A stretch of DNA of 48,003 nucleotides, taken from the NCBI GenBank assembly GCA_016793325.1, contig JAEUKI010000080.1, forward strand, positions 1 through 48,003. Direction: 5' to 3'. Under the pieces are notes generated by a model. It was not told the origin of the DNA. It worked only from the letters and a program-made list of their open reading frames with translations, and made no database searches. This document shows positions 31,218 through 39,200 of the stretch, piece by piece. The position numbers were made by a program, and so were the translations under genes. Origin of the DNA: Myxococcales bacterium (GTDB lineage: Bacteria > Myxococcota_A > Polyangia > Polyangiales > Ga0077539). The number at the start of each line of letters is the position of its first letter. Positions within the stretch are counted from its first letter, which is position 1.

Positions 31218-33676
31218 CAGACACCTGCGAGCACTTCGGCGACAGGCTCTTTGGGAGGAATCGCTGCGAGCGCGGTCGCGCTCTCGGACAGCTTGATTTC
31301 GAGCAGCGAGAGAAGAAACGACAAGGTCGACTCGGCTCCCTGGTTCTCGTTGACCCTCGACTCGTGAAGCGCGTCGCGACAGCCGCCGGTCGTCGCGTCG
31401 TACAACGGAAGGCGCAGGTGATTCTGTCCGACGTACCAACGAAAGACCCGCCGCGCCTGGTGCGACCACCACGAGTTGTTCGTGACGCGTCGCGCGTCGA
31501 TGCACGCTGAGATCATGGCGCACGCTTCGACGGGCTGCTGGTCGAACAGCGCTTTGGGACCTCCGCGCGGATAGAAGCCGTTGGAGCCGATCGCTGCGAA
31601 ATCTCCGTTGTCCGAGCGCTGCTCGTTGATGAGCCACTCGAGCGCCTCGAGGCTCGGCTCGACCATCGCGGGCACGCCCATGCGCGCGCCGGACACGAGC
31701 AGCGCCTGCGGCATGCGCGCGTTGCAGTACGTGAGCGAGTCTTCGAACCACGGCCATCCTGGGCGGCGAGACCGGGCGAACAGCTCCATGAGCTTGTGCG
31801 CGAGCGTGTCCCGCGCCGCGTCGACATCGCTGTCGCCCTCGAACGCGTTGCTGAACTCGTCGAGTCCGAGGAGGGTGTACGCCCAGGCGCGGGGGCTCGA
31901 AAACGTGAGCGACGCAGGGAGGCTCCGACGAAACAGCTCTCGCCCGAGCTCGCGACGCGCGTGGTCGGAGCCTCGCGCGACGAGCGTTCCCAGCGCCCAG
32001 AGCGCGCGGCCGTGGCAGTCTTCGGAGCCGACAGGCTCGACCCAAGTGCGCTGAAACGAGAGCGTGTTGCGAAAGCGTCCCGAGTCGCGGTCGAGCGCAA
32101 ACGCCAAGAAAGCCAAGTAGCGCCCCGCCAACGAGCGCACGAGCGCGAGCGGCTCGACCGCCGCTTCTTCCGCGAGGACCATCGCTCGCAGGCCCCGCGC
32201 GTTGTCGTCGACGCAGTAGCCGTCTTCGTAGCGAGGGACGTCGAAGAGGGCGTGCTGAAGGAGCCCCGTCCCGTCGCTCATCGATTGCAGGTGACCGAGC
32301 GAGACCGCCGGCAGCTCGATCGGCCGAGCGGCGAGGGTCCGCGCGCGATAGTTCGATCGCGCCCGCCGCGAGTGCTCCGTGCTGGCGCGCTGCGCCGAGC
32401 GCACATAGCTCTGCGCGACGACAGGCCAAGACGAGGTCTGCGCGAACGCGCGGGCGTTCGAGCTGATCGCGGCGCGGTGCCGGCTGTCCTCGAGCAGCGC
32501 GCACACCTCTCGGCAGATCGCGCCGCTGTCTCGAAACGGCACGAGCGCTCCGCGTCCGTCCGAGAGCAGCTCGCGCGCATAGCGAAACGGCGTCGACACC
32601 GACGCGACGCCCGCGCCGATCGCGTAGGCGAGCGCGCCAGAGGTGCTCTGCGCTTCGTTGAGGTACGGAGTCAGGAAGACGTCTGCGACGGACAAGAACT
32701 GCACGAGCTCATCGTGACTCACGAAGCGATCGTGAAAGATCACTGCCGACGCGACGCCCCGTCGCTGCGCGCGCTCTTCGAGCATGAGCCGGTAGCGCTC
32801 TCCTTCGAGCTCTTTGACGCGCGGGTGCGTCGCGCCGACGATCACGAACACCACGTCGGGGAAGCGCTCGAGGATCCCGGGCAGCGCGTCGATGACGTAC
32901 TCGACGCCCTTTCCTTCGGAGAGCAACCCGAACGTGAGCAGCACGTCGCGGCCGTCGAGCCCCAGCTTCGAGCGCGCTGCGCGCTCGGGAAACAATGGGG
33001 TTCCATGGGGGATCACGTCGATGTGATCGGTCCTGGCGCCGTAGGCTTGGTGGAGCAGCGAGGCTGCGCCGTTGCTCATCACGACCAGGCGATCGGAGCG
33101 CTGGATGATCTCGTCCATCACCACGCGCTGCGCGGAGTCCGGCGACGGCAGCACGGTGTGCAGCGTCGTGAGCACCGGCATGTTCACGTCTCGCATGAGC
33201 GCCAGGACGTGCGCGCCCGCGGGACCTCCGAAGATCCCGAACTCGTGTTGCAGCAGCAGCGCGTCTACGCCGCTCACGTTGAGATAGTCAGCGGCTCGCC
33301 GATACGACTCGACATCTCCTTCGGAGATCGAGAAGCGCACGCGCTCTGGGTAGTCGTAGCGGTGGCCTTTGTCGTTGACCGCGAGAACGAAGCACTCGAG
33401 GTCGTCGTACTCGCGTGCGATCGCCGACGCGAGGTCTGTCGTGAACGTCGCGATACCGCATTGTCGCGGCAAGTGGTTGCCTAGCAGCGCGACCCTTCGG
33501 ATCGCGCCGCTCGAGGGCGTATTTGGTTCGATGACCGCTCCAGTCGGGCGCGCGTGCGTTTGGAGAAACTCGCTTTCGACCGTCACGCCCGACAATCGAT
33601 CTGCGAGCAAACGACTCTCCAGGCACGGACGAAACTTAGCAAGACGAGCTCGCCGATTTTCGCGCCGTGACTTCAC
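31214..33676 (-). CDS. Two-domain glycosyltransferase (GT4 plus alpha/alpha-barrel-like)
   Basis: 820 residues from the GTG at 33676, or 790 from the GTG at 33586; both lack a strong site. The GT4 (GT-B fold) domain covers about 60-430: RRVALLGNHLPRQCGIATFT, DALLLQHEFGIFGG, HGTPLFP, LLTFGLLSEGKGVEYVIDALP, VVFVIVGATHP, FLSVADVFLTPYLNEAQSTSGALAYAIG, where the C-terminal nucleotide-sugar motif is partly present. The C-terminal ~370 residues are helical with repeated W and E/D (PRYEDGYCVDDNARGLRAM, FRNTLSFQRTWVEPVG, GWPWFEDSLTYCNARMPQALL, FYPRGG), like an alpha/alpha-toroid of glycoside hydrolase/phosphorylase type. Such two-domain proteins often lie next to GH130. It is presumably a mannosyl-type transferase for a surface or storage glycan. 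Confidence 0.9.
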   Translation of the reverse strand: MKSRRENRRARLAKFRPCLESRLLADRLSGVTVESEFLQTHARPTGAVIEPNTPSSGAIRRVALLGNHLPRQCGIATFTTDLASAIAREYDDLECFVLAVNDKGHRYDYPERVRFSISEGDVESYRRAADYLNVSGVDALLLQHEFGIFGGPAGAHVLALMRDVNMPVLTTLHTVLPSPDSAQRVVMDEIIQRSDRLVVMSNGAASLLHQAYGARTDHIDVIPHGTPLFPERAARSKLGLDGRDVLLTFGLLSEGKGVEYVIDALPGILERFPDVVFVIVGATHPRVKELEGERYRLMLEERAQRRGVASAVIFHDRFVSHDELVQFLSVADVFLTPYLNEAQSTSGALAYAIGAGVASVSTPFRYARELLSDGRGALVPFRDSGAICREVCALLEDSRHRAAISSNARAFAQTSSWPVVAQSYVRSAQRASTEHSRRARSNYRARTLAARPIELPAVSLGHLQSMSDGTGLLQHALFDVPRYEDGYCVDDNARGLRAMVLAEEAAVEPLALVRSLAGRYLAFLAFALDRDSGRFRNTLSFQRTWVEPVGSEDCHGRALWALGTLVARGSDHARRELGRELFRRSLPASLTFSSPRAWAYTLLGLDEFSNAFEGDSDVDAARDTLAHKLMELFARSRRPGWPWFEDSLTYCNARMPQALLVSGARMGVPAMVEPSLEALEWLINEQRSDNGDFAAIGSNGFYPRGGPKALFDQQPVEACAMISACIDARRVTNNSWWSHQARRVFRWYVGQNHLRLPLYDATTGGCRDALHESRVNENQGAESTLSFLLSLLEIKLSESATALAAIPPKEPVAEVLAGVW

Positions 33677-33845
33677 GCACCGCGGGTGCTACTCCACAAT
33701 CGCGCAGCGTGCAGCGTCGAGCGATTGGCAGCGATTTCCGCGCCCGCTGACGAGCACGGCCGCCGACAAAAGAAGCGGACGCAAGACCGCTCGATCTTCG
33801 AGCCCGCAGGGCACGTGAGGCTCGCGCGCTCCGCAAAGGCAGCGA

Positions 33846-34511
33846 ATGAACAAACGACTCCATTTCGATGCGCCGAGCGCCCTCGCGCGACTCCGCGAGG
33901 GCAATCAGCGCTTCGTTCACAATGTTCGCAGCGTCGATTCGACGCTGAGCCACAGCGCGCGGCGAGGGCTCGTCGAAGCGCACGACCCCATCGCGATCGT
34001 GCTGTCTTGCTCGGACTCGCGAGCGCCTGCAGAGCTCGTGTTCGACCAAGGTCTCGGAGACCTCTTCGTCGTTCGCGTCGCCGGAAACGTCGTCGATGCG
34101 GTCGTCACGGGGAGCGTCGAGTTCGCCGTCGAGCGCCTCGGAACCGCGCTCATCGTCGTGATGGGCCACTCGAACTGCGGCGTCATCGCGGCGACGTTCG
34201 ACGAGGTCTCGAAGGGATCTGCGGGCGATCGCAGGTCCGACGAACGCGAGCGCTCGGGCTCGCCCGGCCTCGACGAGATCATCGACTTCGTTCGCCCTGC
34301 GATGGTTCGGGCGCACAGGTCTTCTGAACACGCGACCCGCGCTGAGATTCTCGCGGAGGCCACGCGACACAACGTGCGCACCGCGGTGGATCGGCTGCGA
34401 AACACCGCGTCGATCGGCGCCCGCGTGAGCGGCGGCCAGGTCTCGGTCGTCGGCGCCGAGTACTCCCTCGAAACGGGGCAGGTCGAGTTCTTCGACGACG
34501 CGCGCCGATGA
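33846..34511 (+). CDS. Beta-class carbonic anhydrase
   Basis: 221 residues, ATG at 33846, preceded by a reasonable AAAGG site. Zinc ligands and catalytic dyad are all present: CSDSR (Cys55, Asp57, Arg59), and GHSNCG with His108 and Cys111. It hydrates CO2 to bicarbonate. The insert around 118-140 (EVSKGSAGDRRSDERERSGS) is charged and low-complexity. No signal, so it acts in the cytoplasm. The stop overlaps the next start in an ATGA, coupling it to the bestrophin-like channel, which would pass anions such as bicarbonate or chloride. The divergent gap 33677-33845 to the glycosyltransferase holds no gene. Confidence 0.95.
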   Translation: MNKRLHFDAPSALARLREGNQRFVHNVRSVDSTLSHSARRGLVEAHDPIAIVLSCSDSRAPAELVFDQGLGDLFVVRVAGNVVDAVVTGSVEFAVERLGTALIVVMGHSNCGVIAATFDEVSKGSAGDRRSDERERSGSPGLDEIIDFVRPAMVRAHRSSEHATRAEILAEATRHNVRTAVDRLRNTASIGARVSGGQVSVVGAEYSLETGQVEFFDDARR

Positions 34512-35422
34512 TCGCGCACGAGCATCAGCCTGGGTCTTCGTTTTGGGCAGAGGTGTTCTCGCTCAGCGGCTCGGCGACGATTCGCGTACTGCCGCGCGCG
34601 ATGATCTTCGTGTTCATCGCGCTCTTGGCGACGATCCTCCGTCGATACATGCCGTGGGTATCGATCAGCGCAGACGTGATGGAGGCGCCCGGTCTCGTGC
34701 TGGGGCTGCTGCTCGTGTTTCGCACGGCGGCCGGCTACGACCGCTGGTGGGAAGCTCGAAAGCTCTGGGGCGGAATCATCAATCAATCGAGGAACATCGT
34801 GGTCTCGTCGCTCGCGTTCGGTCCAGCGAACCACGGTTGGCGCGGCAAACTTGTGTTCTGGGTGATCGCCCACGCGCAAGCGACGCGCCACGTTCTTCGC
34901 GGCGAACGCTCGATGCCCGAGCTCGACAGGCTCTTGAAATCGCGCTCATTGGAGCCGATTCCGACGGACGCTCATCTGCCCACGTACGCGTCTTCGAAGA
35001 TCGCGGCGCTGCTTCACACAGCGTGCCTCGACCATCAGACCGACCGCTTCGTATTCGCGCAGATCGACCGCGAGCGCGCGACGCTGATGGAGCACGTCGG
35101 CGGGTGTGAGCGCATCGCCGCGACCCCGATCCCGAGGGTGTATTCGGTCACGATTCGGCGCTTCGTCTTTCTGTATCTCGCGGCGCTCTCGCTCTCGCTC
35201 GTCGGCGAAGCGGGCTTCTCGTCGATGATCTACACGTTCTTCATCGCGTATCCGATCTTGACGCTCGAGCAAATCGGGGCGGAGCTGCAGAACCCGTTCG
35301 TCGTCAGGAGCTTGAGTCACATCGAGATCGACGAGGTGTGCGCGGCGCTCGAGCGAGAGCTCACCCTGTCGCTCGAGCGATGGACCGACGCGCCGGTTCA
35401 GGCCGCCGGATCCTGCCCGTAG
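34508..35422 (+). CDS. Bestrophin-like anion channel
   Basis: 304 residues. It matches bacterial bestrophins (UPF0187/YneE): two N-terminal helices (ATIRVLPRAMIFVFIALLATI and APGLVLGLLLVFRTAAGYDRWWEARKLWGGI) with the signature RTAAGYDRWWEARKLWG, two late helices (IRRFVFLYLAALSLSLVGEAGF and SSMIYTFFIAYPILTLEQIGAELQNPF) with LEQIGAELQNPF. Bestrophins form pentameric chloride/bicarbonate channels; in algae some act with carbonic anhydrase in carbon concentration. The ATGA overlap with the carbonic anhydrase gene is strong evidence for a joint role, for example letting bicarbonate out of or into the cell. The 3' end overlaps the convergent MtfA-like gene by 25 bases. Confidence 0.93.
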   Translation: MIAHEHQPGSSFWAEVFSLSGSATIRVLPRAMIFVFIALLATILRRYMPWVSISADVMEAPGLVLGLLLVFRTAAGYDRWWEARKLWGGIINQSRNIVVSSLAFGPANHGWRGKLVFWVIAHAQATRHVLRGERSMPELDRLLKSRSLEPIPTDAHLPTYASSKIAALLHTACLDHQTDRFVFAQIDRERATLMEHVGGCERIAATPIPRVYSVTIRRFVFLYLAALSLSLVGEAGFSSMIYTFFIAYPILTLEQIGAELQNPFVVRSLSHIEIDEVCAALERELTLSLERWTDAPVQAAGSCP

Positions 35423-36270
35423 AACTCGCAGAGCGCGCGATACAGATCGGGGTGCTTCTCCTTCATCGCCGAGGGTCTCTCGAAGAACGCCTCGCTGGCC
35501 ACGGCGAAGAACTCCGCCTCGTTGGTCGCCCCGTACTGACGAAGGATGCTCTTGTGCCGGCCGATCCGCGCGATCTCGTTGTGAACGAGCGAAGCCCAGC
35601 TCCGAGCCGCGTGGCCGTCCATGCCCGAGGGCGTCCCGTCGAAGCGCGCGCCCTCGAGGTCGAGCATGTGCGCGAATTCATGAATGCCGACATTTTGCCC
35701 GTCGCCCGCGCGCGCGAACCCCTCGACCAACGCTCGCTCGCTCAGGATCACCGGCCCTTGCGCGTGCGCCTGCCCGAGGATCTCTCCCTTGCGCTTGACC
35801 TCGTACTCGTCGGTGAACGCCTCTGGATACACGACGATGTCGATGCGCGACGGCAGGTCGAGGTCCTCGCGTCCGAAGAGCAGCACCGCGGCGCTCGCCG
35901 CGACGAGGACCTTCGTCTCGAGCGAGACCTCGCGCTGCTTCGGGCCAGCGATCGTGTGCTCGGCGAGAAAGCACCGGACGTTGCGCTCGAACTCGAGCTT
36001 CTTCTCGGGTTCGAGCTTGCGATAGAAGCTCACCCGCCGCTCGAGCGTCGCGCGCACCGCGGGGTCGATCTCGCTGCGCAACAGCCAATAGCGTCGGAGC
36101 CACCGGCGCGAGAGCACGACGAAGGACAGCGCCGCGGCGCTCGCTCCGGCGGCGATCGCGTACGAAGCGTCTCTCTGCGTGACCGCGCTCGCCGCGGGGC
36201 CCATGATCGCGCCGACGAGCAGCGCGAGGGCGGCGGATTGCTCGACTTCGCGGCGGCGAAAGAGCTTCAC
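35398..36270 (-). CDS. Membrane-anchored MtfA-like zinc peptidase
   Basis: 290 residues from the GTG at 36270, fixed by the GTGA overlap with the TPR gene stop. Two helices at about 11-31 and 35-55 precede an MtfA/M90-type domain: the zinc motif HEFAH (His197, Glu198, His201) in VGIHEFAHMLDLEGARFDG, then NEAEFFAVASEAFFERP with a third ligand, and the upstream block LVAASAAVLLFGREDL. E. coli MtfA is cytoplasmic, a peptidase that also titrates the Mlc repressor; this one has an N-terminal membrane anchor, an unusual variant. It ends with PDLYRALCEFYGQDPAA. Because it is translated after the TPR protein, the peptidase and the TPR scaffold probably act together. Confidence 0.9.
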   Translation of the reverse strand: MKLFRRREVEQSAALALLVGAIMGPAASAVTQRDASYAIAAGASAAALSFVVLSRRWLRRYWLLRSEIDPAVRATLERRVSFYRKLEPEKKLEFERNVRCFLAEHTIAGPKQREVSLETKVLVAASAAVLLFGREDLDLPSRIDIVVYPEAFTDEYEVKRKGEILGQAHAQGPVILSERALVEGFARAGDGQNVGIHEFAHMLDLEGARFDGTPSGMDGHAARSWASLVHNEIARIGRHKSILRQYGATNEAEFFAVASEAFFERPSAMKEKHPDLYRALCEFYGQDPAA

Positions 36271-39200
36271 GTCTTTCCGAAGACGCGCTCGAGCGCGCGG
36301 CTGCACGCGTCGCTGGCGCAGAAGCGAAGCGCGTCGACCATCAGCGTGCTGCGCGCGAGCTGCTCTCTGCGCGCCGCCATGCTCGGCGCTGCGACCGCCT
36401 CGGGGACGATGATCTGCGCCACCGTCCGCAGGTCCCTCGCGAACACGACGCCCGCGCGCAGACCGCGTCGCGACTCTTCGTCGACCCACCGCGGGAGCTC
36501 AGCGCGCACCGTGGCTCCGCCGCTCTCTTCGACGATGCGCTCGATCTCTTTGCGCACGCGACGAGGCAGAACGCTGCCCGCGCGCTTGCGGGCGTCTTTG
36601 TAGCCGGGCTCGTCGATGTTGGGGTCGGTCACGACCTCGAGCGTCGTGAGCAGATCGGACACAGGCAACACGCGCTGGGACACGGACTGGCCGCCGATGT
36701 GCGCTGCCATGCGAGCGCACTCGAAGATCAAGTGCGACACGGCGCCCTCGGCGAAATAGTCCACGCCGAGCACGAGCGCGGGCGGCTGCGCGAAGACCGC
36801 GAGGGCCTCGCGACCGCGGCCGCGGTAGAGCTGCGCCACGCCCGTCACGAGCGAGGCAGAGATCGCCTCGAGCATCCGCACCGCGGGGATGCCCGCAGGA
36901 GCTTTCTGAAAGCCACGCAGCGACTCGAGCCCTTGCGGAAACAGCTCGAACCAGTGCGGATCGAGCTGCGCGAGCAAGCGCCGCACGTACCGCGCTTGCG
37001 ACTGGCCCACGAGCAACGCGAGCGCGTCGTCCGGAGGCAGCGCTCCCTCGCGAGGCGGTGGCGTGACCGCGAGGGCGAGGGCCGCGTCGATCTCGCGCCC
37101 TTGTTCGCCACACAGAATCGCGGCGCTCGCGACGACGCCGGCGCTCACGGTGCTTCCGATGCGCTGGAGCGCCACGACCAGCCCGCGAAACGCGGGGCCG
37201 CACGTCGGGTCGATCTCGAGGATCTCTCGGTACTCGGCGATCGCGCCGAGCTCGTCGGTCTGGACCCTCGCTTGCGCTTTGGCGAGCCTCGGCTCGGGCG
37301 CGCGAGGAAACGCCTCGATCGCAGCGCGCAGGTGCTCGTCGGACGCCGCGTTGTTCTTGAGCGCGTCGCGGAGGACTCGCGCGATGGCGAGGCGCATGGC
37401 GAGCGTTCCCTTGAGCGAGAGCGACGAGGAGGCGTTGGCCGAAGGCGTCGGGGCCGCGCGACGAACGCTCTCTTCGCCGAGCGCGACGAACGCCCGATGC
37501 GCGTTGTCCCTGGCGAAATACGCCTCGAGCGTGCCGATCAACGACGGGTCCGCGATCGCCATGTCCATCGCCGACGAGAGCACTTCGCGCGCCCGCGAGT
37601 CGTCGCGCAACAAGCGTCCGCTCACGTCCGCGACGGCGAGCAGGTACTTCACGCGCTCGGCGCCCTCGCTGCTCTGCGCGACGGCCGCGTAGAGGTCCCC
37701 CGCTCGCTGCGGGCTTCCCCCGAGGGCGTGGACCTTCGCGAGGAGGGCGCTCGCCTCGCGATCCGCAGGGTCTTCGCTGACGAGCGGCTCGAGCAGCGAT
37801 CGCGCTTGCTCCCAATCGAAGACGCGCTCGGCCCAGATCCTCGCTTGCGCGAGCTTCGCGCGGCGGCGAACAGCGCTGTCCACGCCGGCGACCGCGAGGG
37901 CTCCCCAGGCGTCCGAGGCCTCGCGCCACCGCGCGGCGCGCTCGTACTCGCGCGCGAGCCGGTCGAGCACCGAGGGGCTCTTGGCGTCGAGCGCGAAGGC
38001 TTTTTGCAGGTCATCGAGCGCCGAACGCGCGTCGGACAGCCGCTCGATCGCGACCTTCGCGCGCTGCGCGAAGAGGTTCGCGCGCTGCGTCGGATCGGTC
38101 ACCGCCGCGGCGTGCGCGCCGAGCGCCTCCATCACGCCAGCCCAATCCTCGCTCGCTTCGGACAGCCGCACCGAGAGCGCACAAGCGCGAGAGAGCTCGG
38201 GGCGACGCGCGAGCACAGCCCTGGCGTGAACGATCGCTTGCTCCGGCGCGTCGAGCTGCGACTCGAAGAGCTCTGCCGCGTCGAGCTCGGCTTCCGCGCG
38301 ATTGCGCGGCTCCGTCGCGACTTCGCTCGAGCGCAGCGCGTACTGCGCAGAGCTCTCCCAGTCGCCGGCCTTCGACGCGAGGGCGCGCGCAGCTTCGAGG
38401 GCGCTCCACAGCTCGGGCGCGGCGACGAGCGCGCGTTCGTAGTCTCGTTGCGCTTCGGCGTCGCGCCCCGAACGCTCGCTCGCCCGACCCGCGGCGTAGC
38501 GCAAGAGCGCCTCGAGCGAGCGGTCTCCGCTGACGACGGCGCGCGCGCGAAGCGCCTCTGCCCAGCGCGGGTCGCCCGACTGCGCACGCAACGACCGCGC
38601 TTGCGACTCGAGCGCGACAGGGTCGTCCGGCTCGAGCGCGAGCGCTGCTCCGTAGGCCGCGAGGCACTCGTCGGCTCCCGCGCCCTCGATCTCGAGGAGC
38701 CGCGCGCGCTGCACGAGGAGCGCGCGAGAGAGCCGTCGGTCGAGCGAGGCTTGCGCGAGGCGCTTCTGCCAGTGCGCGACCACGTCCTTCGCGCCGTCCG
38801 CGCGCGCGAGGCGCAGCCGGTCGTACACGTGCATCGCCGCAGCAGAGTGCGCCACGATCGCGTCCTCGAAGCACGCCGCCGCGCGCGTGGCGTTCGGCAA
38901 GCGAAGCTCGTAGAGCCTCGCGAGCCGAAGGGACAAGCGCATGCGCGCGACCGCGGTGGGAGCGCGCTCGAGCAGCGACACGAGCGCGGACTCGGCCTTG
39001 GCCCACACGCCCCGTTGCTCGTGAACGCGCGCGATTCCCCAGAGCGAAAACGAGGGCTCGGCGTTGGTCGCCGCGGCCTGCATGTACAGCGCGAGCGCGC
39101 GGTTGATGTCCTTCAGGCCAAACTCGGCGACGCGCGCGGCGCGCACGAGCAGCGACGACTTGAGCTCGGCGTCGTGCTCGCTCGTCGCGCGCGCCTCGTA

